From: Candidatus Companilactobacillus pullicola
GTDB lineage: Bacteria; Bacillota; Bacilli; Lactobacillales; Lactobacillaceae
Assembly: GCA_019116025.1 (NCBI GenBank)
Contig: DXCM01000072.1
Location: forward strand, 1 to 33,368
DNA: 33,368 nucleotides
Direction: 5' to 3'
The notes under the pieces are model-generated. The model did not search any database. It was not told where the DNA came from and worked only from the letters and a program-made list of their open reading frames with translations. Made by a program: the position numbers and the translations under genes. This document shows positions 24,433 through 33,210 of this stretch, in pieces; within the stretch, counting starts at the first letter, position 1; each line of letters begins with the position of its first letter.

Positions 24433-24470
24433 AAATAACTTTTAGGATTTGATTTGTCAGATGTTATTTA

Positions 24471-25400
24471 CTAATTCTTTTTAAAACTAGCAGCTTTTTC
24501 ATCGTTGCAGTATAAGAAGTGTCCGGGAAGTACTTCTTGTAGTCTTTGATCATCTTCAAATGGACGTTTGTGATCGAAATCGATTCTAGTTCTCTTAGTT
24601 TCAATTTCAGGATCAGGAACGGGAATAGCTGATAGCAAACTCTGTGTATAAGCATGAAGTGGATTGTTGTAAATTTCATCTGAGTCTGCTAATTCAACGA
24701 TTTTACCACGATACATAACGGCGATACGGTCTGAAATGTATTTAACCATTGAAAGGTCATGGGCAATAAATAGGTAAGTTAATCCTTGTTTCTTTTGAAT
24801 GTCTTGCATCAAGTTAACAACTTGGGCTTGGATAGACACATCCAAAGCTGAGATAGGTTCATCAGCGATGATGAATTGAGGATCAACAGCTAAAGCTCTA
24901 GCAATACCGATACGTTGTCTCTGTCCACCAGAGAATTCGTAAGGGTAACGAGTCATATGTTCAGGGTTCAAGTTAACCATGTCGAGCAATTCACGGACAC
25001 GTTTGTCACGTTCGTCGTCATTTTTAACTAGGTGGTGAACATCAAGTCCTTCAGCGATGATATCTTTAACCTTCATTCTAGGATTCAATGAAGCGTATGG
25101 ATCTTGGAAAATCATCTGCATTTCACGACGGAATTCCTTCATCTTAGGACCGTGACTCTTGATTTTACTAATATCTTGGCCATTGAAAAAGATATGACCG
25201 TCAGTTGGATTGTAAAGTCTGATAATACTACGTCCAGTAGTACTCTTACCAGAACCAGATTCACCAACTAGACCAAAGGTTTCACCCTTATAGATATCAA
25301 AGGAAACGTCATCAACAGCCTTAACCATGTTAGGTTTGCCAATGTTAAAATACTGTTTTAAATTCTTTACGGATACAATTACTTCTCTTTCGTCAGCCAT
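24471..25400 (-). CDS. oppF: Oligopeptide ABC transporter ATP-binding protein OppF
   Basis: A 309-residue ABC ATPase. Walker A is GESGSGKSTTGRS, the ABC signature SGGQRQRIGIARAL, and Walker B with the catalytic Glu IIADEPISALD. The Opp/Dpp C-terminal tail (LLSAIPVPDPE) is present. With OppD it powers peptide uptake, a main nitrogen source for auxotrophic lactobacilli. Its ATG overlaps the oppD stop (TAATG). It is the last gene of the operon and ends ~40 bp from the shared terminator. Confidence 0.95.
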   Translation of the reverse strand: MADEREVIVSVKNLKQYFNIGKPNMVKAVDDVSFDIYKGETFGLVGESGSGKSTTGRSIIRLYNPTDGHIFFNGQDISKIKSHGPKMKEFRREMQMIFQDPYASLNPRMKVKDIIAEGLDVHHLVKNDDERDKRVRELLDMVNLNPEHMTRYPYEFSGGQRQRIGIARALAVDPQFIIADEPISALDVSIQAQVVNLMQDIQKKQGLTYLFIAHDLSMVKYISDRIAVMYRGKIVELADSDEIYNNPLHAYTQSLLSAIPVPDPEIETKRTRIDFDHKRPFEDDQRLQEVLPGHFLYCNDEKAASFKKN

Positions 25401-26446
25401 TATTTCACATTGCCTCCTAACTTCTTAAATTTTTCGAAACGGTTAAGGATACTTGCTGGTGGTGTTACCTTTGGTGCATTTGGATGAAGTAGCCATGTTG
25501 CAGCGTAATGGTGCTTTGAAACTTTGAAGAATGGTGGTTGTTCTTCTTCATCAATCTCCATAGCGTAAGCATTACGTGGAGCAAAGGCATCACCCTTTGG
25601 TGGATTCAAAAGGTTTGGTGGTGTACCAGGAATAGAATTCAAACGATCGGACTCGTTAGTTTCTAGAGTTGGCATTGAATCTAGTAATCCCCAAGTGTAA
25701 GGATGTTGAGGATTGTAGAAAATGTCGTTAACTGAACCGAATTCGACTAAACGTCCGGCGTACATAACGGCGACACGATCAGCGATACCAGCAACAACAC
25801 CCAAATCATGGGTGATGAAGATGATTGAAGTACCGATCTTTTGTTGTAATTCTTTTAATAGATCAATAATTTGAGCTTGAACAGTAACGTCAAGGGCAGT
25901 TGTTGGTTCATCAGCGATTAGGATTTCAGGGTAATCAACGATGGCAATAGCGATAACGATACGTTGTCTTTGACCACCTGAAAATTGATGAGGGTAGTCA
26001 TTCATTCTGGCTTTAGGATTAGGAATACCTACTAAGCGTAAAACTTCTTCAGCACGCTTGAGAGCATCTTTTTTCGAAACGTTATTGTGGATCAATAGTG
26101 GTTCCGCAACTTGCTTACCAATAGTCATAGTGGGATCAAGCGATGTCATAGGATCTTGGAAGATCATAGAAATTTTATTTCCACGGATCTTGTCCATTTG
26201 TTTGTCGCTCTTTTGTAAGAGGTCATCTCCATGATAGAGGACTTCCCCTTGTGAGATTGTTCCGTTCTTAGCTAGTAATTGTAGGATCGAACGAACTGTG
26301 ATGGACTTACCAGAACCAGATTCACCAACAATTGCTAAGGTTTCACCGGCGTTTAAATGGAAGCTAACACCACGGATGGCATGAACGACACCATTATAGG
26401 TATCGAAATCAACATGCAAATCTTTTACTTCTAAAATTTTATCCAT
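25400..26446 (-). CDS. oppD: Oligopeptide ABC transporter ATP-binding protein OppD
   Basis: A 348-residue ABC ATPase. Walker A is GESGSGKSITVRS, the signature SGGQRQRIVIAIAI and Walker B LIADEPTTALDVT. The C-terminal Opp/Dpp region contains SIPGTPPNLLNPPKGDAFAPRN. In this tail family members often carry cysteines for an iron-sulfur site, but none is seen here. It forms the ATPase heterodimer with OppF. It starts 16 bp after oppC. Confidence 0.95.
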   Translation of the reverse strand: MDKILEVKDLHVDFDTYNGVVHAIRGVSFHLNAGETLAIVGESGSGKSITVRSILQLLAKNGTISQGEVLYHGDDLLQKSDKQMDKIRGNKISMIFQDPMTSLDPTMTIGKQVAEPLLIHNNVSKKDALKRAEEVLRLVGIPNPKARMNDYPHQFSGGQRQRIVIAIAIVDYPEILIADEPTTALDVTVQAQIIDLLKELQQKIGTSIIFITHDLGVVAGIADRVAVMYAGRLVEFGSVNDIFYNPQHPYTWGLLDSMPTLETNESDRLNSIPGTPPNLLNPPKGDAFAPRNAYAMEIDEEEQPPFFKVSKHHYAATWLLHPNAPKVTPPASILNRFEKFKKLGGNVK

Positions 26447-26462
26447 TGTGATTTCTCCTTAG

Positions 26463-27488
26463 TTAGTTTTCTGATGATTGTGGGTCAAAGGCATCACGTA
26501 GACCATCACCTAGAAGGTTTGTGGCGATCATGATAACACTCAAGATAATAGCTGGAGCCCACATTTGATATGGTAAGAATCTAAAGGCTTTTTGACCATC
26601 TGATAGAAGGGTACCTAATGAAGCGTTTGGAGCAGGAATACCAATACCAATGAAACTTAGGAAAGCTTCGAAGAAGATGGCATTTGGAATAGTAAACATT
26701 GTTTGAATAATAATTGTTGATGAAAGGTTAGGAATTAAGTGCTTTGTGGCAATCTTCATTGAAGGTTCACCTAAAGTTCTAGCAGCTAAAATATATTCTT
26801 GTTCTTTCAATTGGAAGGTTTGCGCCCGGACCAGACGAGCCATCGTGACCCATCCAGTAATAGCAATCGCAATAACGATTGATGTCAAACCTGGTTTTAG
26901 GATGATCATCATTAGGATAACAACGATCAAGTTAGGGATAGATGAAACAATTTCAACGATACGTTGCATGAATGTATCAGTTTTGCCACCTTTCCAACCA
27001 GAAACGATACCGTAAGGCACACCGATTAGAAGATCAACTAAAGTAGCAAGCACGGCAACAACTAGTGAAAGTCTTGTACCGTAGATAATTCTTGATAGTA
27101 AGTCACGTCCAAGGTAATCAGTACCTAGGATGTAGAAAGTACCTTTAGGAGCATCGGCTTGTTTATAAGCGTCAACCATGTGTCCACCCATATTTTGATA
27201 ACCGTTCATACCAGGGATATTTAGGTTACCCAACTTAGGAGGCAAGTTGGACATTGTAACTTGTTGTGCATTGGGATTATGTGGGGCAATGATTGGAGCC
27301 AAGATTGAAATAACAACGATGATTGAAATTAATGCCAAACATACGACAGCTACTTTATCTTTGAACAAACGACGACGAACATCCTGCATATATGTAAGTG
27401 AAGGCGTACCAATTTTTTCTTGGTCTTTATTATTTTCGTCGTGAATTAATCTGAATTTTTCCTTAGGAATTTGAGGAATCTGTTCCAT
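26463..27488 (-). CDS. oppC: Oligopeptide ABC transporter permease OppC
   Basis: A 341-residue permease with a long cytoplasmic N-terminus, one helix (~residues 48-68), a ~70-residue extracellular loop and then the BPD_transp_1 core. The core carries the EAA-type coupling loop ARTLGEPSMKIATKHLIPN and the C-terminal FLPYQMWAPAIILSVIMIATNLLGDGLRDAFDPQ, both typical of OppC/DppC. It overlaps oppB by one base (TAATG). Confidence 0.95.
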   Translation of the reverse strand: MEQIPQIPKEKFRLIHDENNKDQEKIGTPSLTYMQDVRRRLFKDKVAVVCLALISIIVVISILAPIIAPHNPNAQQVTMSNLPPKLGNLNIPGMNGYQNMGGHMVDAYKQADAPKGTFYILGTDYLGRDLLSRIIYGTRLSLVVAVLATLVDLLIGVPYGIVSGWKGGKTDTFMQRIVEIVSSIPNLIVVILMMIILKPGLTSIVIAIAITGWVTMARLVRAQTFQLKEQEYILAARTLGEPSMKIATKHLIPNLSSTIIIQTMFTIPNAIFFEAFLSFIGIGIPAPNASLGTLLSDGQKAFRFLPYQMWAPAIILSVIMIATNLLGDGLRDAFDPQSSEN

Positions 27489-28420
27489 TATTCTTTACCT
27501 CCGTTTCCTAGTCTGATTCTTGGATCGATGAGACCATAAAGGATATCAACGATTAAGTAAACTATGATCAACAAGAATGAATAGAAGATTGTAAGTCCCA
27601 TGATTGTAGGGTAGTCATTTGTAGTGATTGATTTAACGAATTGTTCACCGATACCAGGAATTGAGAAGATGTTCTCAACAACCATGGAACCAGTCATAAC
27701 TGAAACAGCCATAGGTCCGATGATAGTAACAACTGGGATCAATGAGTTACGTAGCGCATGCTTTGCAACAACGCCCCAGTTTGAATTACCTTTTGATTTA
27801 GCTAATTCAATGTAGTCACTACTCATAACATCCACCATCTCGGTTCTCATGAATCGAGCAACAGTACCTAATGGTAAAGCTGATAGGGCAAGTGTAGGTA
27901 GGATACTTGATTGGAAGTTATCCCAAAGAGCAACTGGGTAGATCTTCCATTTGTAGGCTAGGTAGAACTGAAGTAAAACGGCTAAAACGAAAGATGGAAT
28001 TGATAGACCTAGGATTGAAATGAATGTTGCAAGTGTATCAACCCATGTGTTTTTACGGATAGCAGCGAGGGCACCAAGAAGGATACCACCGATAGTACCA
28101 ACGACCATAGCTTGGGCACCAATTTGCATTGATGGAGCAAGTCTTTGACCGATTAATGATGTAACAGGTTCGTTATTGAATTGGAAAGAAGTACCAAGAT
28201 TACCTTGTAGTAATCCCCCAATGTAACGAATATATTGAACAAATACTGATTGATCCAGTCCATATTGGGCTTTAACGATCTTCAGTTGCTCCGCGGACAT
28301 ACGGTTTTGGTTGGAAAACGGAGTACCAGGAAGCATCTTCATCATGAAGAAAGTTATCGTCGCAATAATGAAAAGGGTCAAGAATAAATAAAGAATTCTT
28401 TTGAGAATATATTTAGCCAT
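27488..28420 (-). CDS. oppB: Oligopeptide ABC transporter permease OppB
   Basis: A 310-residue permease with six helices. The N-terminal KYILKRILYLFLTLFIIATITFFMM, the LPGTPF segment, the coupling loop AKSKGNSNWGVVAKHALRNSLIPV and the final IVDILYGLIDPRIRLG are typical of OppB/DppB. It pairs with OppC to form the channel. It lies 22 bp after oppA with GGGAGATT before the ATG. Confidence 0.95.
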   Translation of the reverse strand: MAKYILKRILYLFLTLFIIATITFFMMKMLPGTPFSNQNRMSAEQLKIVKAQYGLDQSVFVQYIRYIGGLLQGNLGTSFQFNNEPVTSLIGQRLAPSMQIGAQAMVVGTIGGILLGALAAIRKNTWVDTLATFISILGLSIPSFVLAVLLQFYLAYKWKIYPVALWDNFQSSILPTLALSALPLGTVARFMRTEMVDVMSSDYIELAKSKGNSNWGVVAKHALRNSLIPVVTIIGPMAVSVMTGSMVVENIFSIPGIGEQFVKSITTNDYPTIMGLTIFYSFLLIIVYLIVDILYGLIDPRIRLGNGGKE

Positions 28421-28442
28421 TATTTAATCTCCCTCAACATAA

Positions 28443-30077
28443 TTATTTTTTGTAGGCTGTAACTAGATTATAACTACCATTTGGTGTGATACGGTAACCC
28501 TTAACGTTACTTCTAGTTAAGTTAGCTTGATATGATTGATACAAAGGAATAGCGCCTTGTTCATCAGTTAAGATCTTAGTTGCTTGTAAGAGATCTTGCC
28601 ATCTAGCTTCTTCGTTTGTAGCATCGGTAGTCTTAGATTTATTGATCAAAGCATCGTATTGAGCATTTGAATACTTACCGTTGTTTTGAACGTTGCCAGT
28701 TGTAAAGATATCTAGGAAAGTAACGGGATCTGGGTAATCGGCGTTCCAACCAGTAACAACAATATCGAAGTTACCAGATGTTGATTTATCTAGACGAGAC
28801 TTAAATGGTACGTTTGATAAAGTGATCTTGATACCTGGCAAATTCTTTTCCATTTGTCCTTGAAGGTATTCGTTTTGTTTCTTGGAATTATCTGTATCAT
28901 CACCTAGAAGAGTGAAACTAAGGTTCTTTTGACCAGTTTCCTTGATACCTTCCTTCCAAAGTCTTGTGGCTTCTTTAGGATTGTATTCAGTGTATTGATT
29001 TGATGATTGAAGCATCTTTTCTTTAGTGAAATCAACTTTAGTTGTTGGGTTGAATGACATACCGACAGGAACAATAGTATGTTCGATACCACCAGTCTTA
29101 CCAAGAACGTTGTTAGTTAATTGACTACGGTTGATTGACATTGAGATAGCTTGTCTAATTTTGGCATTTCGGAAGAACTTGTATTTCTTTTGGTTCAATT
29201 CAAGATAGAAGTTAGCTGTTTGTTTATCCATTGAGAAAGTCTTGTAACTGGATACTTGACGAGCTGTATCTCCACCAAGTTTTTCGTAACGGTTGATTCG
29301 GTTAGCATCGTAAAGGTTTAAACCAGTATTGGCATCCTTAACAACGTAATATTTCAAAGTCTTTAATTTAACATTCTTAGCGTTCCAATATTTGTTGTTC
29401 TTAACTTCAGTCCAACTATTTTTAGAAACGTTCCAGTTAACTAGTTTGAAAGGTCCGTTGAAGACCATACCAGTACTACTCAAACCATATTGTTTACCAG
29501 CTTTTTCAACTGAAGGTTTGTATTGAGGGTAGAAAGTTGAACTTGCCATCAAAGTATTAAAGTATGGAATAGCATTTTCCAAAGTTACTTCAAGTTTATA
29601 TTTACCTAAAGCTTTAATACCTAAAGTATTTACAGGCTTTTTACCGGCATTGATCTTGTCAGCATTTTTGATACCGGAATAAATATAAGCGTATTGTGAA
29701 GCAGTTTTAGGATCAACGGTTCTTCTCCAAGCATAGACAAAATCATTAGCTGTAACGGGTTTGCCGTTTGACCATTGAGTGTGTCTCAAATCGAAAGTAT
29801 AAGTTTTACCGTTATTAGTTGGTTTAACAACCTTTTTAGCAATTGCAGGTTTTAATTCACTGCCATCGTATCGGTAAAGACCTTCCATTGTGTTTGTTAA
29901 GTGTTGAGCACCAATAGCATCAGTGTTCATAGATGAATCCATGGTTGCAATAACATCTCCGGAGTTAATTGCAAGTGTATTTTTACTGTCTTTTTCAGTA
30001 GCGGAACCACAACCGCTTAGAACTAATACGAATAGAAATATCGGTAACAATGCAAGTAAATACTTTTTAGATTTCAT
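28443..30077 (-). CDS. oppA: Oligopeptide-binding lipoprotein OppA
   Basis: A 544-residue substrate-binding lipoprotein (SBP family 5). The signal peptide ends in the lipobox LSGC with Cys23 as lipid attachment site. The mature protein has the family signature region YTFDLRHTQWSNGKPVTANDFVYAWRRTVDPKTASQYAYI and the late YQSYQANLTRSNVKGYRITPNG. It captures peptides outside the membrane for OppBCDF. It is the first gene of the operon, with AGGGAGG before the ATG. The 130-bp upstream region is AT-rich, with a small TTAGAA-TTT-TTCTAA palindrome (minus strand) that could be an operator; no CodY-type box is obvious. Confidence 0.95.
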   Translation of the reverse strand: MKSKKYLLALLPIFLFVLVLSGCGSATEKDSKNTLAINSGDVIATMDSSMNTDAIGAQHLTNTMEGLYRYDGSELKPAIAKKVVKPTNNGKTYTFDLRHTQWSNGKPVTANDFVYAWRRTVDPKTASQYAYIYSGIKNADKINAGKKPVNTLGIKALGKYKLEVTLENAIPYFNTLMASSTFYPQYKPSVEKAGKQYGLSSTGMVFNGPFKLVNWNVSKNSWTEVKNNKYWNAKNVKLKTLKYYVVKDANTGLNLYDANRINRYEKLGGDTARQVSSYKTFSMDKQTANFYLELNQKKYKFFRNAKIRQAISMSINRSQLTNNVLGKTGGIEHTIVPVGMSFNPTTKVDFTKEKMLQSSNQYTEYNPKEATRLWKEGIKETGQKNLSFTLLGDDTDNSKKQNEYLQGQMEKNLPGIKITLSNVPFKSRLDKSTSGNFDIVVTGWNADYPDPVTFLDIFTTGNVQNNGKYSNAQYDALINKSKTTDATNEEARWQDLLQATKILTDEQGAIPLYQSYQANLTRSNVKGYRITPNGSYNLVTAYKK

Positions 30078-30199
30078 TGTTTAACCTCCCTAAAATTATT
30101 ATTCTTAGAATGTACTAATGAACATTAAAAACAAATCGCCCTTAATTAGAAAAATTCTAATGTTTTATAAAATAATAATACATTATGTATAAAAATGCA

Positions 30200-30240
30200 A
30201 AAAAAAATAGAGCCATCTATTTGTGAGATGACTCTATTTC
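30200..30240 (-). terminator. Terminator of hflX overlapping its last codons
   Basis: On the minus strand AATAGAGTCATCT pairs with AGATGGCTCTATT (one mismatch), followed by nine T residues. The stem includes the hflX stop codon (30219-30217). Confidence 0.88.
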
Positions 30241-31512
30241 GACGTAATTATTAAATCTTTCTAATTCTTCAGGGCTAAGATTGGCGGTAATTAAAGATCC
30301 GTCATTAGTAAACTCTTTTTTGAGTACTTGAGAATTTCTTAAAATTTCTTCTGTAATTTTTTGTTTATCATAAGGAATTAAAAGGGTTGTCTCTTTATAA
30401 TTAGCGAAAATCTTTTGTTTGATCAATTGAATCAAGGTTTCGATCGACTTGCTATCGAGAGCTGAATAATAAATATTGTCGCCTTCGATAGAAGGGAATT
30501 GTTGACCAGGTTTGAGATCAGCTTTGTTGAAAGCATAAATCATTGGTTTATCAACGACGCCAACTTCCTTCAAAGTTTTTTCGGTAACTTCTAGCATATT
30601 CTTCCAATGCTCGTCACTGACATCAATGACCTGAATTAAAATATCAGCGTCTTGAGCTTCTTTTAGAGTGGTCTTGAATGATTCAACTAAGTTGTGTGGC
30701 AACTTGCTGACAAAGCCAACAGTGTCGGATAAGAGGAAACTAGTATTATCTGCCAAGTCAATACGGCGGACACTAGTATCTAGTGTTGCGAAAAGCATAT
30801 TTTTTTCGAAAACTTTACGATCGTCAGAATCTTCTTTGTTAAAATTCAATAGTCCGTTCATAGTCGTTGACTTACCAGCATTGGTGTAACCAACTAAAGA
30901 AACTAAAGGTAAAGTCGTATTTGTGCGACGTCTGCTTTGAACGTTGACCGTTTTATCGACTGTCTTAAGTTCGTTACGTAAAGCAGTGATACGTTTACGA
31001 ATAACTCGACGATCAAGTTCCAGTTTTGATTCACCAGCACCACGGTTAGCTAAACCGCCAGAAGCAGATTGTTGATCCAATGGATTACCTGACGGGTGAA
31101 TTCTTGGAAGTTGATATTGTAGTTTAGCAATTTCGACTTGAAGCTTGGCTTGTTTGGTTTGTGCTCGATTGGAGAAGACTTGAAGGATCAATTCGGTACG
31201 ATCCATGAAACTCAATTTAGTTTCTTTTTCCAAGTTTCTGATTTGGGATGGTGTTAATTCGTCATTTAAAACGATAATTTGAACGTCATCAGCATTGGCG
31301 ATTTCTTTGATCTCAGTAACTTTACCAGAACCAAAGTAAGTTGCGCCACTGACAGAATCTGATTTTTGAGTGATCGTGTCAGCAACTTCCATATTGTTAG
31401 CTTCGACTAATGAAGCAAGTTCTTGCATTGTGTACTCGAAGTCAGGTTGTAGGTGGCTAACTCCGGCGATAATAACGCGTGTTTTTTCGTATGTTAATTT
31501 AGATTCAGTCAT
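30217..31512 (-). CDS. hflX: Ribosome-associated GTPase HflX
   Basis: A 431-residue GTPase that splits or rescues stalled ribosomes, notably in heat and antibiotic stress. The N-terminal HflX domain contains ATYFGSGKV and IVLNDELTPSQIRNLE. The linker holds the glycine-rich SGGLANRGAGESKLELDRR typical of the family. The G domain shows GYTNAGKST (G1), DTVGFVSKLPHNLVESFK (G3) and NKAD (G4). The frame opens 18 bases earlier, but CAGGAGG lies just before the chosen ATG. Upstream on the minus strand AAGACA and TATACA, 17 bp apart, may be a weak promoter. Confidence 0.95.
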   Translation of the reverse strand: MTESKLTYEKTRVIIAGVSHLQPDFEYTMQELASLVEANNMEVADTITQKSDSVSGATYFGSGKVTEIKEIANADDVQIIVLNDELTPSQIRNLEKETKLSFMDRTELILQVFSNRAQTKQAKLQVEIAKLQYQLPRIHPSGNPLDQQSASGGLANRGAGESKLELDRRVIRKRITALRNELKTVDKTVNVQSRRRTNTTLPLVSLVGYTNAGKSTTMNGLLNFNKEDSDDRKVFEKNMLFATLDTSVRRIDLADNTSFLLSDTVGFVSKLPHNLVESFKTTLKEAQDADILIQVIDVSDEHWKNMLEVTEKTLKEVGVVDKPMIYAFNKADLKPGQQFPSIEGDNIYYSALDSKSIETLIQLIKQKIFANYKETTLLIPYDKQKITEEILRNSQVLKKEFTNDGSLITANLSPEELERFNNYVEIESSHK

Positions 31513-31758
31513 AAATCCTCCTGGTGGCACTATTTACCCCAGGGATAATAATGCCTTTTTATTATTTGTGTGCAATGATATTTATTCTTAAGCGCATGAT
31601 CTCAATACCATCCTTTCAATAAACTGTATAAATAATAACATGTAAGTTGTCTTCACGCTATATAATAGGTAGATAACGTTTACTTAATTAATATTTGAAT
31701 TAGAAATTGACTATATAGAGTATAATTACAAATATATTTATATTTGGGGGGATTAATT

Positions 31759-32043
31759 ATGAATGCTAATACAGAAGAGTTAATGAAATTAGTTGATGAA
31801 GCTGCTCAAGAAGAGGTTGTGAAAAATGATAAGAATCTTTATGCGGCAGTGGTTAAGGCTTATAAAGAATTGAATGAAGATCAGAATATCACGATTATCA
31901 GTGGCAATTTAAGTGGGGAAATCAATCGTTATTTGTTAACACATGATTATAAGGCACCAAAATCAGTTGTCGATTTAGGCCAGAAGTTACAGAAGTATGC
32001 GGCCAACCGTTGGGGACATGTTAATCCGATTAACTTGGGATAG
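31759..32043 (+). CDS. Small conserved-looking protein of unknown function
   Basis: A 94-residue cytoplasmic, mostly helical protein that I do not recognise. It has an acidic N-terminal helix (TEELMKLVDEAAQEEVV), a central ISGNLSGEINRYLL and a C-terminal KLQKYAANRWGHVNP. The frame can open at a TTG 15 bases earlier, but GGGGGG (31746-31751) lies 7 bases before the ATG and is the likely ribosome-binding site. A TATAAT hexamer at 31721-31726 marks a probable promoter, although the nearest -35-like TTGAAT is 20 bp away. The gene is single and ends at a long hairpin repeat. Confidence 0.65.
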   Translation: MNANTEELMKLVDEAAQEEVVKNDKNLYAAVVKAYKELNEDQNITIISGNLSGEINRYLLTHDYKAPKSVVDLGQKLQKYAANRWGHVNPINLG

Positions 32044-32050
32044 AAATGAA

Positions 32051-32117
32051 AACAGCGACTATTAAGTATTCAAGGTATTTTTACATATCCTGAATACTTA
32101 ATAGTCGCTGTTATTTT
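32051..32117. repeat. ATTAAGTATT hairpin repeat, copy 2 (terminator)
   Basis: A perfect 22-bp stem (32051-32072 with 32091-32112) starting AACAGCGACTATTAAG, with an 18-base apex that pairs a little further, then a T-rich end. It lies between two convergent small genes and can end both. It shares the ATTAAGTATT core with copies at 16691 and 33100 but has a different outer stem (AGCGAC/GTCGCT). Confidence 0.9.
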
Positions 32118-32126
32118 CTTCATAAA

Positions 32127-32327
32127 TTATAAACGTAAATCAGTTTTTTTCTTAGGCTTTGGTTTATGGAATAAACTTAGTAAGAAACAAATAATAGCTG
32201 AAATAATAAAAATAGCATCGATCAAGCCCCAGATTTGTTTAGTGGAGTGATCGATAAAAATAATTCCGACAATTAAAAGAATAACGCCGTACCAAAAATT
32301 CATGGTCTTGTAAAATTGTTTATTCAT
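32127..32327 (-). CDS. Small two-helix membrane protein
   Basis: A 66-residue protein with two hydrophobic segments (FWYGVILLIVGIIFI and LIDAIFIISAIICFLLSLF) and a basic tail (KPKPKKKTDLRL) that should face the cytoplasm. I cannot assign a family or function. The frame is open 16 codons earlier, but AGGAGA lies 6 bases before the ATG at 32327 and the upstream part looks untranslated. It is convergent with the 94-residue gene. Confidence 0.6.
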   Translation of the reverse strand: MNKQFYKTMNFWYGVILLIVGIIFIDHSTKQIWGLIDAIFIISAIICFLLSLFHKPKPKKKTDLRL

Positions 32328-32445
32328 AAATATCTCCTGAGCAGTAATTAAGGTATACTTTAAATTATACACCATCGGGTAATAGTTAATTTTGGTATCT
32401 ATTGAAGTGAAAATCGTTTATATTGATTGGTGGGTGAATAAATAA

Positions 32446-32790
32446 ATGGATCATTCAAAACAGAGATTATTGCTTTCATTGTTGGTTGAGTTCAGTAATG
32501 CTTTTTCTAAACAGATCAATGAGTCAGCGATTAACCAAAAAATGGAACATTATATTAAGGATACAGTTCGGGGATTTGTTGAAAAACAATATCGTGGAAC
32601 TATTTTTGATAAAGAGTTTAAAAAGATGGTCGAAGAAGTTAATGATGCTAGAGACAAAAACTTGGTTTTCAATTATTACACTGAAAAACTTTGGAAAGAG
32701 ATAACGCAGTTATCACAGAAGACAACTAGTTTCTCCAATGCCTATTCGATTATTGATATTCTAGGAAAAAATAAAGATGCTTTCTTCTAA
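32446..32790 (+). CDS. Helical protein of unknown function
   Basis: A 114-residue, probably all-helical cytoplasmic protein, rich in Lys, Asn and Phe, with no known motif (SKQRLLLSLLVEFSNAFSKQ, HYIKDTVRGFVEKQYRG, YTEKLWKEITQLSQKT). GGTGGGTGA precedes the ATG by ~9 bases. No clear terminator directly follows; the cloverleaf repeat R3, with T runs at its ends, begins 41 bp downstream and may play that role. Confidence 0.55.
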   Translation: MDHSKQRLLLSLLVEFSNAFSKQINESAINQKMEHYIKDTVRGFVEKQYRGTIFDKEFKKMVEEVNDARDKNLVFNYYTEKLWKEITQLSQKTTSFSNAYSIIDILGKNKDAFF

Positions 32791-32831
32791 TTAGAAATCA
32801 CGATTCTTGATCAATGTGGTTGAAATATGCC

Positions 32832-33003
32832 GTCGGTAGTAAAAAATCTGTGGGCCGCTGGAACGTGGTGGACACGACTTAGAGCTAATAATTCCGCACT
32901 TTGTGCGTAATCATGGATCTCTAAGCTCGGTCTTATACTAACCTTGCTTCGCAAGCTAAGTATAATTTCACCACAGAGGGCCCACAGATTTTTTACTACC
33001 GAC
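32832..33003 (+). repeat. 172-bp cloverleaf repeat, copy R3
   Basis: The most regular copy: the outer stem is a perfect 25-bp inverted repeat (32832-32856 with 32979-33003, starting GTCGGTAGTAAAAAATC). Inside are stem B GTGGTG/CACCAC, stem C CTTAGAG/CTCTAAG with a CGCAC-TTT-GTGCG hairpin, and stem D TTATACT/AGTATAA with CTTGC-TTC-GCAAG. Homology to R2 runs on to GTAATCAA at 33065-33072. No transposase and no clear target-site duplication are seen. Confidence 0.9.
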
Positions 33004-33099
33004 TAGATTTTTAGTTCTAATATTATTGAGTAAATTGCAGTATTTAGAGATTTTTTAGTGCTGTGTAATCAAATAGGAATTTTAATTCTTAAATAAAAT

Positions 33100-33166
33100 A
33101 ACAGCTTCCATTAAGTATTCAAGACATGTAGATGTGCTTGAATTTCTTAATAGAAGCTGTTTTTTG
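33100..33166 (+). repeat. ATTAAGTATT hairpin repeat, copy 3 (terminator-like)
   Basis: Outer stem ACAGCTTC/GAAGCTGT, middle ATTAAG/CTTAAT, inner CAAGACAT/ATGTGCTTG, then a T tract. No gene lies directly before it in this window, which suggests the element moves or is copied on its own. Confidence 0.8.
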
Positions 33167-33210
33167 TTTAGTATTTAGATTTTAAAATGATTGATAAAAA
33201 GCCTGGTTTA

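Noticed and set aside
24377-24445. 22-codon ORF in locus B (MKKTNTKRARLM...)
   Set aside because: Most of it runs through the terminator hairpin, so it is probably not translated as such; only the upstream 14-codon ORF has a good ribosome-binding site.
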